Part shown: positions 1-11,200 of the stretch, one piece after another
How the letters are laid out: every line of letters starts with the position of its first letter
Position numbering within the stretch: the first letter of the stretch is position 1
Assembly: GCA_030068145.1 (NCBI GenBank)
Contig: JAPJBO010000075.1
Location: 124,001-188,000, forward strand
Reading direction: 5' to 3'
Source of the DNA: Diplonema papillatum
Taxonomy: Eukaryota > Euglenozoa > Diplonemea > Diplonemida > Diplonemidae
Length of the DNA stretch: 64,000 nt
Notes under the pieces: generated by a model
Databases searched by the model: none
Told to the model about the DNA's origin: nothing
Seen by the model: only the letters and a program-made list of their open reading frames with translations
Position numbers and translations under genes: made by a program

Positions 1-225
1 ATATACTCGAGGGGCTGCCTTGTGCTCATTCCGAAGGAGGCTAGAGGGGGAGAAAACAATACAACTATAAAGTGGGTCTTTTTTGTTGAACGCTTACGCC
101 CGCCACTAAACCCAGATTTACCTGTGTTTCGTGTGGGCTACAGCACATTTACCTCCTTTGATCTATCGCAACAGGCAGTCTCCTCAAGCATTTCCTACAA
201 AGCGGGTGCTTATACGAAAAAAGAA
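1..225 (+). repeat. Dispersed MITE-like repeat family A, copy 1 (left end cut by window)
   Basis: This matches the sequence at 10068-10272 almost end to end, with partial or diverged copies near 12.0, 12.3, 30.3, 31.8 (inverted), 46.2 and 55.3/58.4 kb. The complete consensus is about 180 bp and starts with GGAAATACTCGAGGGACTGC. It ends with the approximate inverse, GGCAGTCTCCTCAAGTATTT, so it has about 21-bp terminal inverted repeats. It has no coding capacity. Confidence 0.75.
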
Positions 226-336
226 CTTCTGGACTTCGCAGCGGGAGGAAGAGGTCGCAACTTCGGTTTGCAACGCCAAATACAATGGCGGCGAAACGCA
301 TCACGTTCGGTTGCGCCAAGGCGGCCACCGGCATAC

Positions 337-444
337 CTGCAAGACATGCTGCTTCATGGTCCATAGCTGCTGGCGCTGGGCGTTGTACCGAACGATATCG
401 GTGCAAGACTGCTTCAAGAAATCGCAGCGGTCGTCTTGCAGTAA
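337..444 (-). CDS. Candidate internal exon of an unidentified gene
   Basis: A 108-nt open stretch on the minus strand is bounded by a plausible acceptor (CACACAG just above 444) and a donor (GCAG|GTATGC at 337/336). It encodes 36 residues rich in charged and aromatic positions, including a DDRCDFLKQSC segment. A family A repeat lies directly downstream, as it does in Pescadillo intron 1. I do not recognise the protein, and neither flanking exon is identifiable in the window. The call rests only on splice-site fit and composition. Confidence 0.3.
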
Positions 445-727
445 CTGTGTGGGAGATTGTCGATTACCGAGGTTACTGGGGGTCAAATACTGTAGGTAGT
501 CAAATACAATATTATTGGCAAATACAATAGGTACACTGAGAAGGGGGTTTCGGTGAGCATAGTTTTGGAATACAATATTATTCGAGACTGGAGGTCCTAT
601 GAACATGCAATGTGAATAGCCTCTATTCGAGCCAACCCGGCTTTTCTAAGTTGCCAAAAGTTTATTGTTTTTGGACTAGATGCTAGTGTGGAGATAGCTT
701 TTTCCTTCCCTGCCAAAAGGCAAGGGG

Positions 728-803
728 GTGGCAGAGTGAGCGGGCGTCGGCCTTCAGGCCGGTAGGCCCGGGTTCGAACCCCGCCCATCACACTTTTTCG
801 GTC
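728..803 (+). ncRNA. tRNA-like pol III-type unit in element copy 1
   Basis: It has an A-box-like TGGCAGAGTGAGCGG, a consensus B box GGTTCGAACCC 37 bases further on, and a TTTTT tract (about 797-801) within fifteen bases of the B box. A GGCC/GGCC hairpin sits where an anticodon arm would be. The two ends do not form a 7-bp acceptor stem, so this is not a convincing functional tRNA. A tRNA-derived promoter or relic is more likely. The TTTTTCGGT following the unit recurs after the units at 17.8 and 57.0 kb. Confidence 0.45.
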
Positions 804-959
804 TAAGATTGTTTTCGAGGTTTGTTGCGTTTCGGGGTCTAATGTGCCCGAAATTTGCGTTTTTCGCGGAGTTTCTCAGTATCTCGCGTTGGGCACCACG
901 GGAAACGAGTCGAGGGGGTCTTCCCCCCGGGTACTGGCGCTAAACTTGCCACACGCCGA

Positions 960-2050
960 ACTCAGCACACCCGAACTTTGCTTCGCCCGCACTTTGCTTT
1001 GCTTCACCAGAACGTAGCTTCGCCCGAACTCAGCTGCGCCCGAACTTTGCTTCACCAGAACTTAGCTTCGCCCGAACTCAGCTGCGCCCGAACTTTGCTT
1101 CACCAGAACTTAGCTTCGCCCGAACTCAGCTGCGCCCGAACTTTGCTTCACCAGAACTTAGCTTCGCCCGAACTCAGCTGCGCCCGAACTTTGCTTCACT
1201 GGAACTTAGCTTCGCCCGAACTCAGCTGCGCCCGAACTTTGCTTCACTGGAACTTAGCTTCGCCCGAACTCAGCTGCGCCCGAACTTTGCTTCACTGGAA
1301 CTTAGCTTCGCCCGAACTCAGCTGCGCCCGAACTTTGCTTCACTGGAACTTAGCTTCGCCCGAACTCAGCTGCGCCCGAACTTTGCTTCACTGGAACTTA
1401 GCTTCGCCCGAACTCAGCTGCGCCCGAACTTTGCTTCACTGGAACTTAGCTTCGCCCGAACTCAGCTGCGCCCGAACTTTGCTTCACTGGAACTTAGCTT
1501 CGCCCGAACTCAGCTGCGCCCGAACTTTGCTTCACTGGAACTTAGCTTCGCCCGAACTCAGCTGCGCCCGAACTTTGCTTCACTGGAACTTAGCTTCGCC
1601 CGAACTCAGCTGCGCCCGAACTTTGCTTCACTGGAACTTAGCTTCGCCCGAACTCAGCTGCGCCCGAACTTTGCTTCACTGGAACTTAGCTTCGCCCGAA
1701 CTCAGCTGCGCCCGAACTTTGCTTCACTGGAACTTAGCTTCGCCCGAACTCAGCTGCGCCCGAACTTTGCTTCACTGGAACTTAGCTTCGCCCGAACTCA
1801 GCTGCGCCCGAACTTTGCTTCACTGGAACTTAGCTTCGCCCGAACTCAGCTGCGCCCGAACTTTGCTTCACTGGAACTTAGCTTCGCCCGAACTCAGCTG
1901 CGCCCGAACTTTGCTTCACTGGAACTTAGCTTCGCCCGAACTCAGCTGCGCCCGAACTTTGCTTCACTGGAACTTAGCTTCGCCCGAACTCAGCTGCGCC
2001 CGAACTTTGCTTCGCCCGCACTTTGCTTTGCTTCACCAGACTTTAGCTTC
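960..2050 (+). repeat. 48-bp tandem array (three 16-bp subunits)
   Basis: Roughly twenty near-identical 48-bp units occur, each made of three related 16-mers: CGCCCGAACTCAGCTG, CGCCCGAACTTTGCTT and CACTGGAACTTAGCTT. Edge units carry CACCAG in place of CACTGG, and the ends are less regular. Because 48 is divisible by three, the array is open in several frames and yields a spurious 479-residue ORF. The same 16-mer, inverted, builds the array at 16790-17730, and a trace of it lies near 52525-52556. Confidence 0.9.
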
Positions 2051-2410
2051 ACCCGAACTTTGCTTCGCCCGAACTTTGGTTCACCAGAAATTTGCATCAC
2101 CCACGCCCGAACTTAGCTGCGCACGAACTTTACTGTTCCCGAACTTTAGCAGCTGCCTCCAGTCTCGCCTCGCGCCGGCCTTTAGCCGAGCGCACGTACT
2201 TTGTCCTCAGTGGGGGTTTGCAGGGGTTTCCACGGGCTTCCCCCCTCGAGAGCAGCTTCTTTTTCGAGAGAAGTTCAATGTGGAACACTCCTGAAGCCGG
2301 GAGTCCAATCTTACTGCTTGATTTCGCCGTCGATGGCATTTTCCTCGGATTCGGGTCCAATACTTTCTGAAAACCACCCGAACCCAAAAAGAAATGGCCC
2401 GCTTTTTTTA

Positions 2411-2486
2411 GCCCGTGGTCCAGCGGTTCCCGCACCCACATGTGATGCTGAGGGTTCTGGTTCGATTCCTGGCGGAGTGAGTTTTC
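2411..2486 (+). ncRNA. tRNA-like pol III-type unit near element copy 1
   Basis: It has a good A box, TGGTCCAGCGG, then the B box GGTTCGATTCC, then TTTT at about 2482. Acceptor pairing fails and the anticodon arm is weak, so this is probably a relic or a non-tRNA pol III unit rather than a working tRNA. It lies 240 bp beyond the right end of the class 1 element. Confidence 0.35.
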
Positions 2487-3262
2487 CAAAGTCTGATGTG
2501 CCATCTGGGGGCCAGATTTTAGGCTGTATTGAGTGTAGAAAAAAAGGTGCCGATACATGCCAGGGATAGCTCTTTCCGTCGCGCAAAGGTTTGCCAAATT
2601 TCCTCCAATGTTGACCCCCAACTTGGGCCCAAGTGCCTGTACCCAGACTTTTGAAACCCCGGTTTTCTCTATCCTCCCCCAGCAAATACAATATTGTATT
2701 TGACCCCCCCCCAGTAACTCATGAGTGCTATAATGCCGGTAGTTATTCTGATACACACGAGTGACGATAACAAGTCGAGGATGGCAATCATGTAGACGGC
2801 TACTGGCCCACAACCAAGGTGACGTCACAACGCCTGCAGCCAGCGGTGTGCCTTCTGCAGAAAACTAAAGGCTCGCTTACGTCCTTGGATGTTAGCGAAC
2901 TTTCGGTTCAGCGTTCTGCATTGCGCGAGCCAAGTCTAAACAGATTCGCTACCGTGCTGGAAGGGTCAATTTGAACGCTTCGTTTGTGCGCACTTCCTTC
3001 AAACCTGTTTTGTTCATCTAACGGGAGTGAGGATAGTACGCTGCCATCGATCTGTTTTTGTTCTTGACAAATTGCATTTGCCAGACACAAAAAAAGGTCT
3101 TTAGCAGAACGCTGAACGGGATAACAACCTCCAAATGGCAACGCTCTCTCCCCGCCTTCAGGCAGGTCCCAAAAGCAGCGTGTCGGAAACTTAAGACTGG
3201 CTGGCAAAAGTGCCTAGTGAGGCTACAATTCGCTTTCCCACACACATACACCGTACACACAC
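2487..3262. other. Stretch without a supported gene
   Basis: Minus-strand open frames exist at 2908-3207, but none shows a recognisable domain or a convincing splice frame with the gene that follows. If the donor proposed at 3263 is real, a downstream exon of that gene should be hidden here; I could not pick one. A short C-run lies near 2704-2712. Confidence 0.4.
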
Positions 3263-4588
3263 CTGGATGAAATGCGAGTGTTCGGCGAAGTCAGGCACCA
3301 CCTCGGCAGCCCGCGGGCTCTCCTGCCGCGTCCGAGCCGCCACGACGGCATTCGACGGCGACGAGACTTCGATGCGCGGCTCGCGCGAGTGGTGCGCGTC
3401 CGCCGTCTGCGGCCGCCTGCGCGCGCCGGGCCGCGGCGCGCTGAGCGGCCGGAAGCGCGGAGCCCTCGGCGTCAGCGGGCCCGGGTTGGCGACCTGCTCG
3501 CGGGCCTGCACGTACCGAGCGACCGCGTCGCTCCTCGCACTGGCCGGCCGCTGGCTGGCGGCGGGGGGGCGCGGCGTGTGCATGGGCGGCGGCTTGAACG
3601 GGTCCTCCGGCTCGTCTCCGCCGAGGATTTCGTTCGCCGAGACGTCGATGAGCGTGTGCCCCCTGTACGACGCGAGCGAACCGACCGACGTGCTGGCGAC
3701 CAACGTGTGCGCGGGGGCCGCCGTCAGCTGGAAGATTCCCTTGCGATCCCCGGTCGTCGACGCCGCCGACAAATCGCCCTGCCGCAGGGACGATCCGAAT
3801 TCGACGGGCGCCGGCTTCTCCTTCAAGTTGCTCGGGTGGCTCCCGTCGCACGACTCGGCGGCGCGTGACCACGGGTGCCACGACAGGTTTTCGACCAGCT
3901 TCTCGGGCTTCGGCCGGCCGTGCTTGCACCGCCGCATCGCTTCGAGAGACTCGTCGATCAGCCCGTGCAGGTGCGACCGCAGCGCGACGGCCGCCGCGCG
4001 CTCCGTCGGCGGCGGCCTGGAAGAAAACCCGGGCCTGGGGGGGGTCGCCGGGCTGCGCGTCTCGACGCACACTTTGTCATGGGACGCCTGGTCTTTTTGG
4101 TCGGCCCGCGGTGCCGGCCCTCCGGTGGCGTACGAGAGCCCCGGGGAGGTGAGCAACGGGTAGGTGTGCTCTTTGGATGGAGACGGGGAGGTTGGGTTCC
4201 CGGGGGCCGAGGGTTTTGACGGGATATCGCGGTGCTTGGAGTAGTCGAGGAACACGTCGGCCGGTGGGTGGATGTGGAGGCAAGGGAGGCCGACGGTGGT
4301 CGCTCGGAGGCGGTTGGTCCGCTTCAGGAGGATCCTGGCCGACAGCCGCTGGGCCTGCACGCCGCGGTCGACGCCCTTCTGCGCTGCCGCGGTCAGGCCG
4401 AAGACGTGGAGCGCCCGCGGCAGCGACTTCGTCGCGAGCAGCACTTCGTTGATGGTCGCCCGCCGCGCACTACCACTACTACTACTAGGGGGCCGCCGCC
4501 CGGTCACCGACAGCTTCCGCTGCGCGGCTTCCCCATACTGCTTCTCGAAAGCTCGGTTCCCGGTGCTGGGCCGCAACGTCGCGTTCAT
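3263..4588 (-). CDS. Unknown proline/arginine/serine-rich protein (5' part)
   Basis: The open frame starts at the ATG at 4588, preceded by a pyrimidine-rich acceptor ending CCCAAG, and runs about 442 codons to a likely donor CATCCAG|GTGTGT at 3263/3262. Without splicing it would continue to a stop at 3191. The GC-rich third positions fit a real gene. The sequence is disordered-looking, with RPASAR and RRPQTAD motifs, a serine tract near residue 37 and no catalytic domain. Short RPASA-type motifs are common in cytoskeletal and flagellar proteins, but that is only suggestive. Its N-terminal coding region has a degenerate copy directly upstream (4828-5130). Confidence 0.6.
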
Positions 4589-4827
4589 CGCATTTCTTGG
4601 GAAAGGTTGAACCTTCGTCCTTGTTGGGAGTGCTTCCTTTTGTATCCCGCCCTTTTTCTTCCCTTTTCTGTTGGTTGGTTGCGGGCTGTCTTTCGCAAGA
4701 AGACAGTTTTTTGGTTCCTGCAAGCCTCCGGCACTCGCATAATACCGATGATTTGGGGTCTTGTGACATGGACGATTCGTCGCGTGTCATGTATGTGTTA
4801 TGACTCCAGGGGATGTCACTAGTCGAG

Positions 4828-5380
4828 GTAGACTTCGGTGGGGCCGGTGGCGGTTGGTCCGCTTCAGGAGGATCCTGGCCGACAGCCGCTGGGCCTGCAC
4901 GCCGCGGTCGACGCCCTCTGCGCTGCCGCGGTCAAGCCGAAGACGTGGAGCGCCCGCGGCAGCGACTTCGTCGCGAGCAGCACTTCGTTGATGGTCGCCC
5001 GCCGCGCACTACCACTACTACTACTAGGGGACCGACAGCTTCCGCTGCGTGGCTTCCCCATACTGCTTCTCGAAAGCTCGGTTCCCGGTGCTGGGCCGCA
5101 ACGTCGCGTTCATCGCATTTCTTGGGAAAGGTTGAACCTTCGTCCTTTTCTGTTGGGAACGCTTCCTTTTTTTATCCATCCCTTTTCTCTTCCCTTTTCT
5201 GTTGGTTGGTTGCCGGCTGCTTTTCGCAAGACGTCAGTTTTTGGTTGCGAGCCTCCGGCTCTCGCATAAGACCGATGGTGCAGGGTCCTGTAACATGGGC
5301 GGGATTCGTCGCGTGTCATGTATGCAATAACTCCAGGGGTTTTCACTGTGCTTGGAGTAGTCAATGTAGACCGGCGGAGA
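4828..5380 (-). pseudogene. Partial tandem duplicate of the 5' end of the neighbouring gene
   Basis: About 525 bp upstream of the start of the 3263-4588 gene the same block recurs, from the ATG-equivalent at 5113 down to about 4850. It has a 1-bp deletion that shifts the frame and a deletion of about 14 bp in the serine-codon tract. The upstream flank encoding a DYSKH motif also recurs in altered form near 5350. No complete copy of the rest of the gene is present, so it is a broken 5' duplicate or an unused alternative first exon. Confidence 0.75.
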
Positions 5381-5488
5381 GAGAGATGGCTGGTACGTCC
5401 TGTTCGTTCGCCTGTTGGGTGGTCTTAGCAGCAGCTGTGTTTCTGTCTCTATGTCTTTACCCACACTTGCGTACGTACAGTTTCGTTC

Positions 5489-5544
5489 TTCTCGAGTGAA
5501 AGTTCGCTTGAACCTCTCCGGGGGTTTAAAGTCTCCGGGCGACC
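5489..5544 (-). repeat. Intron-associated repeat family E, copy 1
   Basis: It shows the family E signature read on the plus strand (GAGTGAAAGTTCGCTTGA, then CCGGGGGTTTAAAGTCTCC). It has the same orientation as all other copies, so a minus-strand transcript would carry the branch-site and 3' splice-site end. Confidence 0.7.
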
Positions 5545-5712
5545 TTCGTCAATATGGGAAGATATTCTTTGTGCTCTGAGTGTCGTAAGAATGGTGGTTA
5601 CACGAGGTAAGATAATCGGTTTTGTTTGCTCGCGAAGAGAGGCTCTTAGCTTAGAGAGCAAGAAAATATTTCATCGAAGGAAGATAGGCGAAAACTTCTG
5701 TCGGCAAGCCTC

Positions 5713-5975
5713 TGCAGCTATTGGTGCTGGAATTACCGCGGGTGCTGCTACCAGATGCCAATCCGCCAATTGTTGACAGGTTGAGATAGCATCCAATGCT
5801 TCTAACGTACTAAGTACGTGTCGAGGCTATTTCTCTTCGCTGCCTCAGCACTGTTGCTAATGGGCAATTTGCGTACCTGCTGCCATCCTTAGATGTGGTA
5901 GCCGTTTCTCAGGCTCCCTCTCCGGAATCGAACCCTAATTCCCCGTTACCCGTTACAGCCACGGTAGCCTGTGGC
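5713..5975 (-). rRNA. Fragment of 18S (small-subunit) rRNA gene
   Basis: The reverse complement carries universal SSU landmarks in order: the block with GGGTTCGATTCCGGAGAGGG, GAGCCTGAGAAACGGCTACC, the GCAGCAGG region, GCAAATTGCCC, GAGGCAGCGAAGAGAAATAG, AACAATTGGCGGAT and CAGCACCCGCGGTAATTCC. Homology stops abruptly on both sides: upstream of the GGGTAACGGGG segment, and just after CCAATAGC. The region between the landmarks is shortened and diverged, so this is a fragment, not a functional gene. The CACCCGCGG and GAGGCAGCGAA forms are euglenozoan. Confidence 0.85.
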
Positions 5976-7400
5976 GGTTGTCGCGACGATCATCCAAAGG
6001 AGAACGCAAAAACCAGCAAGAGTACGCGCTCAAAAAAAAAACGAAGAAAAGGAATAATGATACTATTCCGTGATGAAGCGAGCGGGAGGGGGAGACTGGG
6101 GTGTTGAACGAAAAAACGAACAAGAAAGCGGAAAAAGGTGGGTAACAAAGAGCCGGATCTCCCAATGGAGGAGGCAAGGCGGGGGGGTTGGGGATGCGGG
6201 AAAGGAAGAACGAAGTAGAAATACAAGCCTTGGAGGAAAGAAAAAAGGAGAAAGAGAAAAAAAGGAAACGAATGATCAGGATGCTAGAGGGCGGAAAAGG
6301 AGAATAGCTGAATCCGGCGGTAGAAGAAGAACAATCACTATTCGACGATCGTATCACTAAAAAGGTAGGGGGGTCGGTCCTGGTTTATATTCGTTCAGTT
6401 CCAGACTCGCACGCTAGTCGAACAGCGCAAGCTCTTTGTCAATAGGTTGATTCAACTGTTCTCCGAAGTAGTTGCCTACTTTAAAAAGTAAAAAAGGTGG
6501 GAGAGGGAGAGGATGGCGAGAGGGAAAGGCTGTATGTGTTTCGCCAGTCGTAGAGTAACGAAGACTCCAGTTGGGCCCAGCTACGGTTGACCAACCGACG
6601 CCATGCTCCGGGATCGTGGTGAAGCTCGGAGTGGGGCAAGAGTCACCCAGCTCTCGTTTTCATCCGTGCGATTGATCCAGAGAGGACGATTGCACTCAGA
6701 ACCGGTAGAAGTCTGAACCAGGGGGATTTGCTGCTCTTCTGTTGAGATTGACGACCACCACCCCCCTTCAATTCGTCAGCGCACCGCGGGCGCGGAAGAA
6801 ATCGCGTCGAGCCACGGCACACAAAAGGAAGCAACTGCAGCGCAGAACAAACAGTGCTTTTTGGCACTCCAACCTTGACACCACCCGGAATGCATTGCTG
6901 CTTTGCGATCCCTCTCGCCATCGGAACTGACTGTTAAGAAAAGCACCGGGACATGGCCTCAAGGAAAGCGATGGTGTTGCTGCCAGAGGCGTGGCTTTGC
7001 AGTGCCACGCTTGGCTAAAACCGTCGTGAAGACGTGTCGGACTGGCTGTACCACACCTGACTGGAATCCGGGTTGTACAGTGGAAGGACGGTGAAGCAGG
7101 ACTTAAACGTGTTCCCGAGGGTTTGCTCATCAGACCCCCACAAACGGTATTCGGCGTGTTTCGTTTTTCTGTGGCGTTTCCCCCCCCCCCCCCCCTTTTC
7201 GCTGACAGCAGGCCATGGAAGTCGAGCGAGTGAAGATACGAGCGCGCGTCCCCGCACCGCCGTAGGGGTTCAGTGCGTTGGCTCAGGTACTCTCACGAGC
7301 TGTGGGCTGCGGGCCCCGCGCGCCAAGTGACGGACGCGGAAACCCCCGTCGGGCATCGCGCGCCCGCTTTCTGCAGGCCGTCGCAATGCGGGATCCCGAG
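5976..7400. other. Gene-poor stretch with low-complexity DNA
   Basis: It holds a purine-rich tract (about 6000-6300), a piece of repeat family F (about 6363-6475, GGGTCGGTCCTG onward), and a C-homopolymer at about 7182-7196. No open frame with recognisable coding character was found. Confidence 0.5.
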
Positions 7401-7401
7401 C

Positions 7402-7480
7402 CTATTTGGTTTTCTTCAACACCTTCAGCGTCTTCGTTTTCGCGTCCAACACGGCGCTGCCCTCACGGACCTGTGTGCAG
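7402..7480 (-). CDS. Candidate terminal exon, lysine-rich C-terminus
   Basis: An acceptor CACACAG at about 7481-7487 is followed by an open stretch encoding a REGSAVLDAKTKTLKVLKKT tail and a TAG stop at 7402. The basic, hydrophobic-alternating tail resembles the ends of small RNA-binding or ribosomal proteins, but I cannot name the family. Upstream exons between here and Pescadillo at 8219 were not found. Confidence 0.35.
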
Positions 7481-7784
7481 TGGGGTGGGAGCAATACGTA
7501 TCGAGCACAAAATGAGAGAACGCGAAAAGGCATCCAATATCCGATAGGCAATGGGTGCTGTCGAATGTTGTTCAATCCCCCCCGTACGCAGCATGTTGGC
7601 ACGGCAGCAAACTTAACGTGTGCACATCTTCTTTGTTTGACGACTCTTCACCCACGGGGGGCACAGCGTACGAAAACCAGCGTGGTACTGACGCTTTCGA
7701 CATGAAAATCTGTCCATCTGTCCCCTCGTCCGTACAGGGTCTCGAAAAGGTTGGCTCCACTGGTTTCTGCACAGAGCTGTTGTT

Positions 7785-7915
7785 TTGTTGTGCGATTTGA
7801 CCTGTACGCGTTCAGGTTAAACCGCTGCCAACGTTCCTTTTTAGCTGTAACAAGTATGCCCCCCACTAAGGAGGTGGTTACTGGTTATCGCAAAAAAGAA
7901 CAAAGAAACAGGGAA
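7785..7915. repeat. Dispersed repeat family G, copy 1
   Basis: It is similar to 47098-47215. The shared core is GGTTAAACCGCTGCCAACGT followed by TTTTTAGCTGTAACAA, and both copies end near TCGCAAAAAAGAA. Two copies are seen in the window. Confidence 0.65.
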
Positions 7916-8218
7916 CACGAAAACTGAGTGAAGAAGATAACTTACGCGAGCGAGCCGCAGGCACAAGCGGGGGGTGGGCGGCTTGAGTATTTTAACTGAT
8001 TGCTCAGCCACGGTTGTTGGGGGCCGTCTCCCGGAGACGGATTCTCTCGCAGCATGGGTGGTCCTCACTGTGACGAGCTACGAACAGCGGCCACCGTGTT
8101 TCGATACCCGCATGCCAAGCCCGGGATGATGCGCAGCCAAAGAAACTCTACTGATAATTGCTACTTTTCCTCGGTGCCGACTGACTGACGGTGTAGGTCT
8201 TGTCCCTCTTCTTGAGCT

Positions 8219-11200
8219 TTAGAAGGAAGAGGCTTTGATGGGGAAAGGTAGGGTGGGGAGTACCTTCTCACGCTTGTCCTCGAGTGACTTGAGCTGCTTC
8301 TTGCGTCGCTTGTTGCCGATCTCCATGGCGGTGAAGAGCTTCCGGGCCTTGGTCGGCATCACCGCCTTCTTCATCTGCAGGTCCGCGTCCGCTTTGGCCT
8401 CCAGTTCTTCCAGCTTCCGCTTCTTGCGGGACGCCACGTCTTCCTTCGCCCGCTCCTCCTTCTTCTTCGCAAGCTCCTCGCGCGCTTTTTCCGCGATCTC
8501 CTTCTCCGTCGGCTTGTTGTCGCCCTTCACCAGCAGCTTCGAGAGCTTCTTCTTCGAGGTCTTGCTCCGCTCGATGTTTTCCTTGACGCGCGACCTCTCT
8601 TCTTCGTCGTCTTCGGACACGGATTCCGAGTCGGAGGCGGCGAGCCCGTTTTCGTGCGCGTCCTGCTCGTCTTCGTCGTCGTCGTCGTCGTCTGACAAGT
8701 GCACGTCGGCCGTCGGGTTGGCCTGGTTGTACGAGGGGTCCAGCATGCGGCGGATCTCGTGAACGCGGTCGGGGATGTCGTCGAGCAGGATGCGACGGTC
8801 TTCAGCCATCGCACCCTCGAGCTCCTTCACCTCGTCGGCGTCGTTGCTGATCGAGATGCGGAACGGCGAGATGTGCGGCGGCAGCGTCTTGCCCAGCAGG
8901 TACTCGTCGACGGGGAGCAGGCCCTGGGTTACGAGAGGGGTGAAGATATTGCATAAAATCTCAGCACGTGGTTTTGATTGCGTTCTTGAATGAACAGCAT
9001 GAATTAGCATGAGGTTTCCGACGCGCTAGGTTACTTGCCAGCGGCGGCTGCCGGCTTATTCCGTGGTGCCTTTTCATTAGGATTTGTGTGATTCAACTGC
9101 TGTGTGAAAGAGTAGCATTGGTACTCTTTCTGTTGGAGTCTGGGTGGACCTGTTGGTCACTCTTTATTGGTACTCTTTCTGTTGGAGTCTGTGTCTTTAG
9201 CACTAGTACTCTTTCTGTTGGAGTCTGGGTGGACCTGTTGGTCACCCTTTATTGGTTGGAGTTTGTGTCTTTAGCACCAGTGCTCTTTCTGTTGGAGTCC
9301 GGGTGGACCTGTTGGTCACTCTTTTGCATTGGTACTCTTTCTGTTGGAGTCTGTGTCTTTAGCATTAGTACTCTTTCTGTTAGAGTCCGGGTGGACCTGT
9401 TGGTCACTCTTTTGCATTGGTACTCTTTCTGTTGGAGTCTGTGACTTTAGCATTAGTACTCTTTCTGTTAGAGTCCGGGTGGACCTGTTGATCAGAGACC
9501 GCAGGAGCCCGCAGCAACGCTCCCGTCCCGAAAAACTGTATTATTTTGGGCGGCTTTCCTTTGCAGGCCCATCTCCACTGCGCACATTGAGTAGAGTCAG
9601 GTTTGTAGCTTCTTCGGCACAAGTAGTGCAGTATCAATAAAGTCCAAGGGTGGAAAAGAAAGAGAGGCGTACCTTGGCGTTGATGCAGTCGAAGAGCCAC
9701 TGCGGACGGACGTAGTCGACACCGACTTGCTGTAGGAGGAAGGAGAAAATTACTCGCCCGGTGCTTACTTCGACGGAGGCAAGAGGGAGAAAGTGACAGC
9801 ACATGTACAACGGGTCCTCGTCGGGGATGATTTCCTGGGAAGCACTTTTTTTCAGAGTTATAGTTCGCTTGAGAATCCGGGATTTTAGAGTCTCCGGGTG
9901 ACCTTCGTCGAATGGGTTCTTTTAAGTGATTCGTACTGGGTGGTTTTGGGGGGCTTCTGTAGTGTACACTTTACTTGCTCGCTTTGGCAAGTCAGGTTCG
10001 AAACAATTTGTGTACCTCGTTTGAGATTTCGCAACTAGCAGTCTCCTCATATATACAAACAAAATACTCGAGGGGCTGCCTTGTGCTTAGGCTAGAGGGG
10101 GAGAAACGATACAACCACAAAGTGGGTCTTTTTTGTTGAACGCTTACGCCCGCCACTGAACCCAGATTCACCTGTGTTTCGTGTGGGCTACAGCACATTT
10201 ACCTCCTTTGATCTTTTGCGGCTGGCAGCCTCCTCAAGTATTTCCTACAAAGCAGGCGCTTATACAAAAAAGAAAAACGATACCGTTCCCTCCGAGGGTT
10301 CGGGACGGTCGATGATGCAGTGCGTGACGCTCTTGTCGAGCGTCTTCGCCACGCGACCGCTGAAGGATTCGATGACGAACTGCATGTGCACCTTCGGGCA
10401 CTCTCTGGAGATGTAGAACACCTTGCCCTTGAATAACTCGATGTGCTTCGCGAGCTTGGCGGCCCGCTCTTTGTCTTTTTCGGACAGCGGAAAGTCGATA
10501 GCTTCCCCTCCGGTCGCCGCGTCTTCCTCCTCGACGTCCTCCTTCTCCTTAATGGCCTTCTGGTCCTGCTCCAGCTTGAACAAGACGAACTTAACCTGCT
10601 GCAGGTACAGTTCCAAGAAGTTGATCAGCACACGGTGGACGACGTCTTTGGGCGGTTTGTTCGTGAACTCGTACGGGCACTGCCACATCACCTTCTCCCC
10701 CTTGACGTCAGCCTGGTAGTAGATACCCTTGATCGAGATGAACCCCTTGCGCAGGCCGTGGGTCGCTTTGATGTAAGACAGCCAGCGGTCCCGCATGTCC
10801 TTGCACTGTTCGCCCATCGACGAAGTGAGATGCGCGTGCCCTTCGATGAGGGTGTCGGAGTGCACCAAAGGCGGCATAGCTGCGTACAGGAAGATGTGGG
10901 TCAGAGCATCGTCGATGTCGCGCACAGCGTCGAGGAAGGTGGGGTACCGTTCTTTGAGGATGGTGGACACGTTGTAGTGCGGCTTGTGCTGCTTCTCGTA
11001 AAGCGTGGCGCTGAACTCCTGACGGCGTCCCCTCAAGCGGGTGAGCTTCTTCTTGTACGTAGAAAACTCGCGAAGCTTTTGAAGGAGTGGTTCCCGCTCA
11101 AGCCAGAGGATGTCCTTCGAGAAGTAGTATGTCTTGTCCTTTCCGCTGGATCCCTCGAACCGCTTGGGCTCGCGGGGGAAGAGGCCCTTCAAGATGACCA

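Larger units (their letters stand above)
583..2168 (+). mobile_element. Satellite-bearing element, class 1, copy 1 (TIR CGAGACTGGAGG)
   Basis: The element begins with CGAGACTGGAGG (583-594) and ends with its exact inverse complement, CCTCCAGTCTCG (2157-2168). Inside are a conserved leader shared with the copy at 16738-17996 (reading CCTATGAACATGCAATG and on into GAATAGCCTCTATTCGAGCC), a tRNA-like unit with an oligo-T tract, and a long array of 48-bp repeats. About 40 bp beyond the right end (CGCGCCGGCCTTTAGCCGAG onward) is also shared with the other copy, so the true boundary may lie outside the 12-bp inverted repeat. No transposase gene is present, so it would be non-autonomous. Confidence 0.6.

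Noticed and set aside
728-803. Functional tRNA genes at the four B-box units
   Set aside because: No 7-bp acceptor stem and irregular anticodon arms; kept only as tRNA-like pol III units.
855-2294. 479-residue ORF of 16-residue repeats on the plus strand
   Set aside because: It is the 48-bp satellite read in frame; the period is a multiple of three, so long frames arise automatically.
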